Source: Brachypodium distachyon
Lineage: Eukaryota > Streptophyta > Magnoliopsida > Poales > Poaceae
Direction of reading: 5' to 3'
Length of the DNA stretch: 64,000 bases
Assembly (NCBI RefSeq): GCF_000005505.3
Contig: NC_016135.3
Coordinates: 19,686,613-19,750,612, forward strand
Positions 33,212-44,049 of this stretch are shown piece after piece; positions within the stretch are counted from its first letter, which is position 1, and every line of letters begins with the position of its first letter. A program made the position numbers and the translations under genes. The notes below the pieces were generated by a model. That model saw only the letters and a program-made list of their open reading frames with translations. It was not told where the DNA came from and searched no databases.

Positions 33212-36200
33212 CTAGTTGTCGCCGTCTTCGGCCGGGGGGTCGGCGGGGAGATCAGGCTCCGGCTTCATCTGCATCCGCTCGACGACCTCATCGACGAACT
33301 CGCGCACTGCTTGGGTGTGCGTGGGCTCGTCCTCGCTGTCGGACCAAGCGTCCAGCAGGGACTCGAAGGGGAACTCCGGGTCCCGGAGATGAATCCGCGG
33401 GAGGATTGTCCCGGCAACCTCCCGAGCGCAGTTGGCGACTTCATTGGCGCCATACCTGGCGATCCAGACGTCGAGCGCCCCGAGCTTCCCCACCAAGTCG
33501 GAGAATAAGGGGATCAGCGTCGTGACGTCCGTGCCGTCCACCTCCACCGCCTGCAGCTCGAACTTGGGCAGTAGGTCGCGCAGCGACTCGGCGATCTTCG
33601 TCAGCTTCTCCGTCTCAAGCTGCCGCTACCCGATCAGCGTGCCGTGGTGGAGTCGGGCATCTTGCGCGGCCTTTCTTGGCCTTGCTGACGTGGCCCTCCA
33701 GCCTCGTGAGCTCGGCGGCCTTGGTCGCGTTGTCCACGCCGGCCTTGGCGAGCTCTTCCCGGACGGCGGCCAACTCATCCTCAAGCCCGGCCGCTCTGTC
33801 TTTGGCGGAGTTGAGCTCGGCCTCGTGCCGGGCCGCCGCCCTCGCCGCATCCTTGGCAGCCTTGACCTGCGCCTCCAGCAGGACGCGGAGGCCTTGGATT
33901 TCGCCGCGGTAATTGGCGATCAGCTCGCTCTTCTCGTCCAGCCGGTCTGGGCCGTCGCGAGCACTTCGGCATGCTCCTTCCAGCCGTTTCGAGAGTTGCC
34001 GCCATCGTGTCGAGCCTCCCTTGGAGCTCCACGCGCTGGACCTTCAGTTGCCGACGGAGCTCGGTCTCCGGGACTACCGGCTTCTGAGCGGCCTCTAGGG
34101 CTTGCCGGGCCAGCCGCGCCTCCTCTTCGGCGAGGCGGGCCATCTTGCGCAGCCGAGAGAGTTCGCGCCTCTCTCTCTCCACGGCCTCCCGCACCTTGCC
34201 GAGTTGATTCTTGGCGGCGGTGTGGCGCTCCCTCACCTCGTTGTAGGAGGTGACGAAGGCAAATTGTTGGTCCCGGACGGCATCCAGGAACCGGTGCCCC
34301 CGCTCAAAGACGCTCGGATCCCAGGTAAGGGGGTTCCAAGCAACCCCGGCGAGGGTGCCGAGGTTGGTGCCGGGGAGAGCCCCCGAGGTTGATGAAGCCC
34401 CTGCTACCGAAGTGGGGCTAGGCGCGGGGTCGCCAACTTGCTCCCGGGGGTCTTGCCGTCCTTCCCCGGCAACTTCCCCCGTGCCTGCGCTCAGGGACCC
34501 CGGGGTTGGAGAAGGCTCCCTGCCTCCGGCGGGGGTTGACCCCTGTTGGATGACGGGTGAGCCCGTGCCGGCCACGTCTGCAGCTTCGGGCTCGTCGCCA
34601 GGTGCCGTCATGGCGGCGGCGGTGTCCTCTGCTGCCGCCGTGTCCGTTGCAGCGGGGTCGGACGTTAGAGCCGTTTCCGACTCCACCTCCGCCCCCGCGG
34701 CCTCGACGACCGAGTCCGGGTCGACCGCGGGTGCGCCCGTTCCTGGCGGGGGCGCACCTGTGCATGCAGCAATGACAGGCATGAGGATCGGCGATGGCTA
34801 GGGCGATCGAGAGCGGACAAGGGCGACCGGGGCGGTTACCTTGTGCGGCCGTCGGGCTTGCTGGGGCAGCCTCCCCTACCTCACCAGCGCCTGCGGGAAC
34901 GTCCAAGAGGCTTGTTGCGAGCGAGCTGCCGCTCACTGCAGAAGGAGAAGGTATGTTCATGAGCCTAACTAACAGAAATTGCAGCTGCAGAGAAGCAACA
35001 AGGACATAGCCGGTCCTGGCCCTACCTCCGTTGGGGCTAAGTCGCCAAGGGACTCGCCCGCGCCGCTGCTGACCCCTGTGGCAGCGGGGTCAGCGGCACC
35101 ACCAGCGTCGGCGTGCGTCCTCTTGCTTGGTGTGCCGGGCGGGGAATCGCTCCTCGCCCTCTTGCTGGCACCCGCCGGTGATGAGGACTTCGGGGGATTG
35201 CGCCAGAGCGTGAAGCCCCGGAAGACCCCACGAGCGGGCGGCGCCGTGGGCGCCCGCGGAGTCGTCATAACCCGGAGAGCTCCGGGTGTTGACGGCGATG
35301 CCGCCGCGGCACCGGAAGCCAAACTCGCGGAGGCCCCCGCTACCGGGGCGAAGGCCGTTGCCGGGGCGCCGGTGACCCCAGCAGGTGCTGGCGCTGCCGG
35401 GGTACCAGCGAGCACCCCGGGACCGGTTCCCGCCGCGGAGCTGGCGGCCACCGCCGAGGCACTCGCGGCCCTTGTTGCCGTCGAGGTACCGACGGGCGCC
35501 CCAGAAGCGGTGGCGGCCGCCAGGTTGGTGGCCGCTGCCGGGGCGGACGTCACCGTTGAGGAGGTGGCTGCGGCTACTGCGAACGCCCTCGATCTTCCCA
35601 CGATCAAGGGCGCGCTATCGCTGCTTTCCTCGTCGTCGTCCTCCACGGCGACGACTTCCGGGGACGCAGCCCTCTGGCCCGCCTCGTCGTCCAGCGACCG
35701 GAAGGAGGGTCAGCGGGGCTCGGACCCGCCCTCGCTCTCCTCGAGCACCTGCTTCCCACGGGGTGCTTGCGGGGGAGCGTGCGGGACCCGGGTGGGGGTG
35801 TCGTCCATCATCCCCCACTCGTTGCAGGGCGGGAAGGCGCCGACAATGTTGCTGAGCGCCCTGACGCTGGCATGGAGAGCGGAGACCCCCGACGGGAACT
35901 CCGTCGACTGGAAGATCTCGCCGGAGATCCCCCTCACCCATGTCCTGAGGGACTCCAAGTCCATGCCGTCTGCCTGGAGGCGTGTCCTGTCCCTGGAGCC
36001 CGTGTACATCCACGAGGGCCGGGAGCGTAGCTGCAGCGGGGCTATGCGCCGATGGACGAAGGTGCGTGCCACGTCAACATCACTGAGCCCCGCTAGCCGC
36101 AGCGCCTTGATCTGCTCCACGATGGGGAGGAGGTCGGCGTCGCGGTGGTACCTGTCCTGCCAGCCGTTCTGGGGTACCGGCAACTCCGTCGGCAGCTGGA

Positions 36201-36816
36201 TGAACTCCTGGGGGTCCTCAACTCGGACCCAGCACCAGTCGCCCCGCCACTCTTTTTCGATCTTCTTCCCCGACCGGACGATGAACTCCGACTTCATCTG
36301 GTCGCGGGCGCGGAAGACCACCCCGGACGACATCGCCTTCGCGTTGTCGATGCGCGGGTAAAAGTAGTGGCGGAAGAGCCCCACCGACGGCATCACCCCC
36401 ACGAACGCCTCACAAAGAAACTGGAAGGTGGCGAGGAGGAACAGCGAGGTGGGGCGGAGCTGCGCCACCCGCAACTGATAAGACTCCATCAGTGCGTGGA
36501 GGAACAGAGAGAAGGGCGGCACCATGCCGCAGAGGAGGAAGCGCGCAAGCACCCGGAAATCGTTGTCCTCGTGCTCGACGCCCGCCGGGAAGATCCGCGT
36601 CTCCCCGTGCTTGTTGAAGTTGGAGGCGACGGTGTGCCGGAGCTTCCCCAGCGCCTCGCCGTTGTAGCCGGCACGGAAGAAGGCGACTGTGGCGCGCATC
36701 TCCCGCCTCTTCTGGTCCTTGGCGGCGGCCGCTTTGAGTGCCGCCTCGGTCTTGCTGGTCGCGGGCTTCTTCGAAGTCTGGACCTCCTTCCCCTTCCTGG
36801 TGGTGGGGGGCGCCAT
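33212..36816 (-). pseudogene. Second gypsy-associated gene (Transposase_28-like, coiled coil)
   Basis: Minus-strand exons about 36816-35710, 35646-34969, 34782-33781 and 33547-33212; the internal ends are not fixed. Exon 1 (MAPPTTRKGKEVQ) has the same layout as the gene at 21778: MVPPFSLFLHALMESYQLR, CEAFVGVMPSVGLFRHYFYP, DVARTFVHRRIAPLQLR. A long Ala/Pro/Ser-rich linker follows, then a coiled coil (VREAVERERRELSRLRKMAR) and an acidic C-terminal domain ending PPAEDGDN. It is a distant homologue of the other antisense gene in a different element. No gag-pol of its own lies between the flanking LTR fragments B and C. Frame changes around 33600-33960 suggest decay. Function unknown. Confidence 0.6.
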
Positions 36817-37219
36817 GGAAAGCAAGGGCGGAAGCCGGCAGGAGCGCAGGGATACGAGATGCGGAAGAAGATGGAGGCGAAAGGGCAAAGTGTTGTTCCC
36901 CTTTTGGCCAAAGTAGAGGCTTTATGACGCCCAGCCGTTTGGTAACGGCCGGTTCCAAACCCTACGAGTGCGCGGGGGTAACTCCTAATCAGTGGGAATA
37001 ATGCGCGGAGTGGCCTTAACTACCCTATTAAGGAGGGGGGGGAGTTAGGGCGGAGATCACGCGTCCACTGCTCTGCTTGTAACGGCGCCGTACACGGGGC
37101 AGCAAAGGGACGCGGGTCCGCGACCGGTCGGGGCCTACGCGTCGGTTAAGGGCGTAGCCCGGCAACCGACCAGGGGGAGACCCTTCCGGGAACAGGTGAT
37201 GCCGGCCCATGCCCGAGGG

Positions 37220-37960
37220 CTACTGTCCCACCGGTGGCACCCGGGGTGCCACCGCTGCGCGACGCGCGGGCCCCTTTCCCGGGTTCCCGGGAAGGTCTCA
37301 TCCCGGGGAGCGTTTATGAGCTCCCCGGCAAGCTACCAGCCCAAAAGGGGCTAGCGGGGCTTCGAGGAATATTCCCACCTGGGCACCTCCCGGGAAGCTG
37401 CTTCCCGGGAGGGGTTCCCGGGTGCGTGGGGCCCGGGTGCTTCCTGGGTTCGACTTGCTGGGACTGGGGGTTCCCGGGCGCGCGCCCCCGCCTCGGGCGT
37501 GGGGCCCAGTTGACAGAGCCACGCGGGCGCGCGGCGGGCGCGGGACGCGCGGTCCCACCAAGGCAAGGAGCAAGGCGCGCGGCTCAGTAAACGAGCCGAC
37601 CGACGGGTAGTTACCCGTCCGATCCAAGGAACAGTGGTTGTCTAATCCTGCCCTAGGGTCTTAGGCCCCTAGCAGCGGAGGTGGCACCCATGCACTTGTA
37701 AACATTTAATCCGTAATGAATATCAGCTCAGACAGGCAGGACGTAGGGTTTTACACCTCCGGGTGGCCCGAACCTGGGTAAAAAACGTGCGTGCATCTGT
37801 TCTTGGACTAGCGCGTACCCCTAGCACTTCGTCTCGCCGGCCCTATAGGGCCTCATCGTCTGTGCCGGCGATCACCGAGTCTCCGCCCCAGACGCCCCTA
37901 CCGAACCTAAAAGGGGGACGTGGCAGCACACCCCCGGTGTCAGAGCACCGAGCGACGCCA
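37220..37960 (+). repeat. LTR copy C
   Basis: The GC-rich part from about 37220 (TGTCCCACCGG) is rich in CCCGGG runs. The segment 37590-37960 matches LTR fragment A (opposite strand) and, from 37740, fragment B. It lacks about 300 internal bases, including the TATA box, that A retains. The start is uncertain. Confidence 0.55.
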
Positions 37961-37962
37961 AC

Positions 37963-38227
37963 GGCATGTCTAGTGATGAGCGTTGCGGGAAGCCCGCCAA
38001 CGGCATGTCCAGTGATGCGCGTCGTGGGAAGCGCGTCGCGGGAAGCCCGCCGACGGCATGTCCAGTGAGGCGCGTCGCGGGAAGCCCGCCCACGGCATGT
38101 CCAGTGATGCGCGTCGCGGGAAGCCCGCCCACGGCATGTCCAGTGATGCGCGTCGCGGGAAGCCCGCCAACGGCATGTCCAGTGATGCGCGTCGCGGGAA
38201 GCCTACCAACGGCATGTCCCGTGCCGG
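37963..38227. repeat. 39-bp minisatellite
   Basis: About 6.4 copies of a 39-base unit starting GGCATGTCCAGTGATGCGCG. Because 39 is a multiple of three it is open in several frames (MSSDARRGKPAHG repeats on plus). The second copy has an extra 15-base internal duplication. No start context or other coding evidence, so treated as non-coding. Confidence 0.93.
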
Positions 38228-38479
38228 AGCGATCCGGCAACGGGTTTACGTTTCGTGGCCACATCAGCCCACCAAGTATGGAAGGACACCTTTGTGCACT
38301 TAAAGCAGGAGACAGAAGAGAGAAAAACGTGCGAATAAAAAAGGCAAATGCAAAGCTCAGGGTCGAAACACTTATCTTTATTCACGATAAACTAGCGGTT
38401 TACACGCGGGGGCTGCCCGGTTACACTAGTTCGAGAGGTATGCATCGGAGGCATCACCTGAGGGTCGGGCTCCGCCGCT

Positions 38480-40290
38480 TCACGGGTAGAACTTGCGCGA
38501 GTGCTCAATATTCCAGCTATTGGGCACCGGCAAGCCGTCTTCGGTTTCCAGGCGGACAGCCCCCGGCCTGGTCACCTGCACTACCCGGAAGGGGCCCTCC
38601 CATTTCGGAGTTAACTTGTTCCCGGCCTTTGTTCCTTGTATCTGGCGCAGGACAAGGTCCCCGTTCTCGAGCCCCCGAGGGCGGACTCGTCTGTCGTGAT
38701 AACGGCGGAGTCCCTGCTGGTAGCGCGCGGCTCGCACAGCAGCCCGGCATCGAAGCTCTTCGATGAAGTTTAGATCGTCGACCCTTTGCTCGTGTTGGCT
38801 GGTGTCGCCGTACGCGCGTACTTGGGGAGATCCGTACTTGAGCTCGTGGGGCAGCACCGCTTCTGCCCCGTAGACAAGGGCGAGAGGAGTTTTGCCCGTT
38901 GCCCGACTAGGTGTGGTCCGAATGGACCACAGCACGGGCTGGAGTTCTTCGATCCAGTGCTTCCCGTGGCCTTTGAGCTTGTCAAAGGTTCTCGTCTTGA
39001 GCCCCCGCAGTATCTCTGCGTTGGCTCGCTCCGCCTGTCCGTTCCTCCTCGGGTGAGCGACGGACGCGAAGCGCAGCTTAGTGCCCATGTCTTCGCAGTA
39101 GACTTGAAACGCCGCGCTCGTGAATTGCGTGCCGTTGTCGGTGATGATGCTGTTAGGAACACCAAACCGGCACACAATGCCCTTGAAGAACTTGATGGCC
39201 GCCTGGGCGGTCACCTTCCGCACTGGTTCCACCTCCACCCATTTGGAGAACTTGTCGATGGCCACGAACAAATATTCGTAACCGCCAACCGCCCTTGGTA
39301 GCTTGCCGACGATGTCCAGCCCCCAGACCGCGAACGGCCATGAGGACGGGATGACATGCAGGGCCTGTGCCGGTTGGTTGCTCTTCTTTGAGTGGAACTG
39401 ACATGCCTCGCATGTCTTCACAAGCCGCTCCGCATCGGCCAGGGCCGTGGGCCAGTAGAAGCCATGTCGGAACGCCTTGCCAGCTAGAGCCCAGGAGGCC
39501 ACATGGTGTGAACATGTGCCTTGATGTATGTCTTCCAACAGTGCGCACCCTTTTTCCCGCGGCACGCAGATGAGTTTGACACTGTTTGCACGCCTGCGGT
39601 AGATGTTATCATCTACCACAGTGTACATCTTGGCTTGTCGCGCTACACGCTCCGCTGCGACGTCATCTTCCGGGAGAGCCTCCTCTTTCAAGTAGCGGGC
39701 GATTTCTTCCGCCCAGGGGGCAATCTCCCTGCCAACGCATGCCATCATATCTGCGGCATGGACCCACGCTGCTGCAGGGGTTCCTTCGGTTGCCGGAGGG
39801 GCGTCCCCGGCAGCCGGCTGGGGGCGACTGAACGCCACTTGCTTCTGACAGAACACCCCCGCCGGAGGCTTTCGGCGCTCTGCTGCCATCTTGGCCAGCT
39901 CGTCAGCAGCGAAGTTATCCTTCCGCTTGCGTTGCTCGAAGCGCAAACCCTTGACCTTTTGTTCCAGCTTGCGGACCTCCTCCACGTACGGCGCCATTTC
40001 AGGGCAATCGTAGTCCTTGTTCACCTGGTTAATCACGAGCTGGGAATTGCCGCGAACAACCAGGCGCTTAATGTCGAGGGCGATCGCTGCCCGCAACCCG
40101 GCAAGCAGGCCCTCATACTCTGCCCTGTTGTTGGTGGAGTTAGCGAAGTCGAGTTGAACAGCGAACCTCAACTGGTCCCCTGTGGGTGACTCGATGATGA
40201 CCCCAGCGCCTGCTTCCTGAAGACTGAACGCAACGTCGAAGTAGAGGACCCAGTGGTCCTCATCCAGCTTGCCGGGTTCCCGGGATGGTG
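38480..40290 (-). pseudogene. Second Gypsy pol fragment: aRNase H and integrase
   Basis: An uninterrupted frame (563 codons from 40171, extending in phase to about 40290). It begins inside an archaeal-type RNase H domain (VLYFDVAFS, STNNRAEYEGLLAGL, FAADELAKMA). It continues to an integrase with HH-CC (HQGTCSHH, CEACQF) and D-D-E (VWGLDIVGKLP, IITDNGTQF, NGQAERAN), and ends SRKFYP. This is a Tat-lineage pol 3' half from a different family than the host element; gag, protease and RT are absent. A GAATAAAG polyadenylation-like signal lies just downstream on the minus strand (near 38380). Confidence 0.85.
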
Positions 40291-40319
40291 AGGATTGATG
40301 GGGTGGTTTCCTTTTGGAG

Positions 40320-41547
40320 AGAGACGCGCGGAAAGGAAAGAAATTGAAGAAAGAAAATATGGAAAGAAATGATTTCTTACGTGCAGAGGAGGAGGAAGCA
40401 CGAGCTCGTGCTCGTGGCTGGCTGGGGCGTTCGGTGGAGATGGGCCGGCCCAGTTGGGTCGGTCCATTCTCTTTTTTTTTTCTTTATTCTTTTTCCATTT
40501 CTTTTTTTTAATAACTTTTAATTCCTAATTCCAAATAAGTCCAAATAAACTCCAGAAAATTTGTAAATTCAAATTCTCCAAAGTGTTAACTTTTGGGACT
40601 TGAATCTTTTCAAAAATAAAATAAGTAAAAATACTTTTGCTTATATAAATGTCATTAGAGCTTTATAAGTAATACATAAAATAGGTTTTGAAATCTATTA
40701 TGAAACCTTTGTTTCATAAATTAGTTTAAACTCCAATAAACATATTGGGTTGGCATAATTTGCACTAAAATCCTTTCATAGCTAAATACCCCATTGGGTT
40801 GAACTCCAAAGAAGATCTCATAATAATTATACGGTTCAATAAAATTCCCTAATAGCTTTATAACACCAAATCTCAAATCATGTAAACCATCGCAGATGTT
40901 TCCAACTATATATATATTTGGGAAGTCACGTTATCCCACTCTCAACGACGGAATAAATGTTGGAATAACATTTGCACACGAGGATGTCACGTTATCATCT
41001 TCTCGAATATTTGATAGTTTCCTCTCGGAAACAAAATGAACACGACAAAGCAAATATCGGGAAAAACATAGGCGAATCATTAAATACGTTTTTCAACCAT
41101 ACACTTGGGAAAGTCATATTATTCCCTTTCTTTATCAGTTAAACAAATGTCAGAAATCATTTCTGATTGATTCAAATATTCCAACGATGCTCTCAAATGG
41201 TCATGGCATCTAAATTGGAAACTTAGTGTGCTAATAAATTCTTCAGAAAGAAAATAGGATTTATTAGATGCGAATAATAGTTCGGATAAAATCATAACAT
41301 GCAAACGGTTCCAACTGTAATACTTTGAACTTATGTAAATGTTCCAACCATGTTGTATAATTTGGATAGTCATATTAATCCACTCTTTTGTTGAATATTC
41401 AAACATGGTGTGGAAAAATTTAAATAAGTCCTAAAAATTTCAAATCCTTCAGAAATTCACAACCCAAAATATCTCCAAAGCCAATATTTTAATTAAAATA
41501 ATTATTTCATGTAACATTCCAGAATTGGAAAATTCTGGGATGTTACA
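40320..41547 (-). mobile_element. AT-rich LTR-like segment
   Basis: Read on minus it starts TGTAACATCCCAGAATT, a typical plant LTR start. The first 38 bases form a near-perfect palindrome (arms 41510-41526 and 41531-41547). It is AT-rich, has imperfect internal repeats of a GTCACGTTATCC-like motif (about 40922, 40982, 41109 and 41366) and no ORF. It abuts the pol fragment on one side and the gag of the outer element on the other. A second copy was not found in the window; it could be a lone LTR. Confidence 0.5.
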
Positions 41548-42665
41548 CTGAGTATCCATCACCGTAACGGTCATACTGGCGATCTTCACCTCGATACGGG
41601 GGGTTGCGCCCGACACCTTGCTGACCTGCAGCAGTATTGGGTGCCGGACCCCGAGGTCGGTGTCCATGATCAAACGAGTAACGTTCTTGCTGGTCTCGGC
41701 GATTGTAGCCGGGATGCAAACCACTCTGGTTGTCATCAACCCTCCTGACCATCTGTTTCTCTGCCAAGGCCGGGTCATAACGCTCTAGTTGCTTATCTCG
41801 GCCAGAGTTGACACTTTTATCTCGCTTGCCACCAGGTGGAGACGCTTGTCTGTCAACTCGGCCACCAGCATCTATTGTCGAGTTAATAACTTGAGATGCA
41901 CCGGGTTTGCCGTGCGCTCTCATGTATGCCTCATTCTGCTCATTAGCTGATGGAGCAGCTCTTTCGCGTGCAGCTGCTGCTGCCGGAGTGCCTCTCCTGT
42001 ATGATTCGGCAACTCTTTGGCCGCAGCCTCAGCAGCTGTGAGATTCTTGACAGGGGTATTGTATTTCGGCTTTAGCACCGAGGCGTAACTTGAGACACTG
42101 CTGGCACACCCCTGCCATCTCTAGTCATCTAGGCATTCAAGTTCTTGCCACGGTTACGCACCTCCCCAACTCGGCTAGGATTAGTAAACACAATAGAACT
42201 AAGACCATGAGCTTTGCTATACTCATGGAGCGAAATATCAAGTTGTTGCCGAGCGTGAGTGACGTCAATAGCTTCCTTCAGCAGTTTTTGTCGCTCCAAC
42301 TCCAACTCCGCCTGCAGCTGGGCCAGGTTAGCGTTCGACGCCACCGGCGCGGTCAGCCGTTCGATGGAGGCCTGGAGCTGCGTTGGCTTCGGTGACAGGA
42401 CTGACATGCCGGCTTGAGCAGCGATGTTTTCCGGCTTCTCCCAGGGGAGTTTTGCCATTCTGCCAGATTTGGTTGGGACCGCGCCACTTCTCGTAGCGTC
42501 CCTTCCAGCATCGGCACCATGAGCCGTCACCATGACCTCCACACGGTCAGCGGGGCAGTCAACATGCCGGCTGCGGACCGTGCAGACGGCGGGGGCGTCT
42601 TCGGCCACCACCACCTGCTCTGGGTACCTGCAGGGGCTATCAATGGCAACAAAAACCTCTTGCAT
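41548..42665 (-). pseudogene. Gypsy gag N-terminal part
   Basis: The minus frames 42665-42129 and 41923-41543 carry a Gln/Leu/Glu coiled coil (AELELERQKLLKEAI) and an Arg/Asp/Gly-rich disordered stretch (RGEDRQYDRYGDGYS), typical for the region before a plant Gypsy gag core. A frame change lies between them. It ends at the nested insertion. About 100 residues or more of gag core are missing between this part and the continuation at 31053. Confidence 0.7.
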
Positions 42666-42858
42666 GCCGAAGTTGATGAAGCGGCCCGCGCAGGGAAGCG
42701 GTGCGTCGTTGAAGCAGCCCGTGTTGTTGTCGATGAAGCCCAGAGAGCCGAATCTCTAGAAAAAACTGGAGACCACGCGCTCTCCGATGGCGAGAAAACT
42801 TCCCGTCCGGATGAAGACTCCAGCCAGCGCCGCTGCTGGCCCCACGGTGGGCGCCAAC

Positions 42859-43671
42859 TGTCGTGGTGGTGTCACGGCAGATGCCATAGGATGGCTTAAC
42901 TTGGGGCCGATGGACGAAGGAGGAACCGGAGGAGGGAGGACGTGAAGGGAAACACGCACAAGCACACAAGCACACCGCGATTTACCCAGGTTCGGAGCCC
43001 TCTTGCCGAGGTAAGACTCCTACTCCTGCTTTGTTGTATTAGCTGAGATAGACAATATCTTACAATGGCACTCCTTGAGCTGTATTCTTAAGGAAGAAGA
43101 AGAAGAAGGAGAAAACTCTAGATGCATAAGTGCTCTCTCCTTATACAGGGAGGGGTGGTGCTCTATTTATAGGACGCCTATGTCACACTGATATGCGGGC
43201 CGAGTTCTAACGTCATCTTCCTTGGGCCCCATCGGGCACGCGGCTTGGTTCCCTCCGGGTGGCACCACAGGGGACAAGACAACTTTACTTTACCTGGCAC
43301 CCTGCAACAAGTACTGTTGACCTCTGCCGGCTCCCGTCAGAGATTCTCTTTCGGTGCTTCTTTTGTGCAGTCGCCTGGAACCGCTACATAAGCGGCAACT
43401 GACTTTTCCCGTGATAATGATGACGCTGCTTTCCTTGCGCCGCGTGGTCAGGATAAGACCGTTGAGAGATCTCGGCACGGGCCGAAATCTAGGGTCTCGT
43501 CCTTATCCTGCAAACTCATAAGATAAGATAGTTATGCCGGCATATACCCGGTATGCCGGCTTAGTGTTAACTTGGCTTTACGATGCCAGCATACTTGACC
43601 ATGCCGGTTTTGCCTTCGTCATCTCGGCTAGAGCGTGTCGTCATGACCCTACCCGGGGTCATCCCCCGACA
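42859..43671 (-). repeat. 5' LTR of the Gypsy element
   Basis: 813 bases, the partner of 20149-20953. A TATA box (TATAAATA on minus) lies at 43164-43171. A short extra block after GGAACCGGAGG and a shorter GAA tract distinguish it from the 3' LTR. The primer-binding site starts two bases inside the element. Confidence 0.9.
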
Positions 43672-44045
43672 ATGACCGCCTTGTGGACGACGTCGCTCTG
43701 CACCATCAGCAAGCCAGAGCCATCGTCCTCCACCATCTCGGACAGATCGGCTCGGTCGCCGAACGGCAGTTCAAGTCCCAGCTTCTTGAGCACGACGACG
43801 ACGCTGCTGTGGAAGGACAACTTGAACTTGGGCACCCGGAACTCGTTGACGTAGACCTTCTCCTTCGGCAGGTGCTTGTGTCGGAAGCCAGGCTGGGACT
43901 CTACCATGCCGACCAGGTTACGCAAGCCGTCCTTGTCATCCGGGAGGAAGATGCACATAGAGAACAGTGTACTCTTGATACGATGGCCGGACGGCGCCTG
44001 GGCGGATCCGCCCCTAGTGTATGGATGGAATGCATCGTGACGCAA
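43672..44045 (-). pseudogene. Serpin fragment 2, middle domain
   Basis: The minus frame reads STLFSMCIFLPDDKDGLRNL, then VPKFKLSFHSSVVVVLKKLG, LPFGDRADLSEM and finally DVVHKAV: the serpin core from s3 to the strand just before the hinge. It is broken at 43672 by the Gypsy element (target duplication ATGAC 43672-43676) and upstream by the LINE. It continues in fragment 3 at 20148. Confidence 0.92.
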
Positions 44046-44049
44046 CTGA

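Larger units (their letters stand above)
20149..43671 (-). mobile_element. Gypsy LTR retrotransposon (Tat lineage), with nested insertions
   Basis: A whole element inserted in a serpin gene. LTRs at 20149-20953 and 42859-43671 begin TG and end CA when read on the minus strand (TGTCGGGG...CACGACA) and are flanked by ATGAC. On the minus strand the order is 5' LTR, primer-binding site starting TGGCGCC (42850-42856), gag, protease, reverse transcriptase, RNase H, remnant of a second RNase H, integrase, a spliced antisense gene, 3' LTR. A second RNase H and an antisense ORF before the 3' LTR are known traits of the Tat lineage. The gag is split by about 10.5 kb of other elements (about 31.05-41.55 kb). 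Pol carries stop codons and frameshifts, so it is not autonomous. The LTRs differ by several indels, so it is not a very recent insertion. Confidence 0.9.

Noticed and set aside
33432..34253. 273-codon plus-strand frame
   Set aside because: Antisense to the coiled-coil exon of the same gene; no domain.
34979..36361. 460-codon plus-strand frame in the mosaic element
   Set aside because: Mirror of the minus-strand gene 33212-36816, low-complexity Ala/Ser/Pro; the minus frame carries the conserved domain.
37963..38227. Regularly spaced repeats that could be mistaken for CRISPR
   Set aside because: Units are directly adjacent without unique spacers, in a plant retroelement: a minisatellite.
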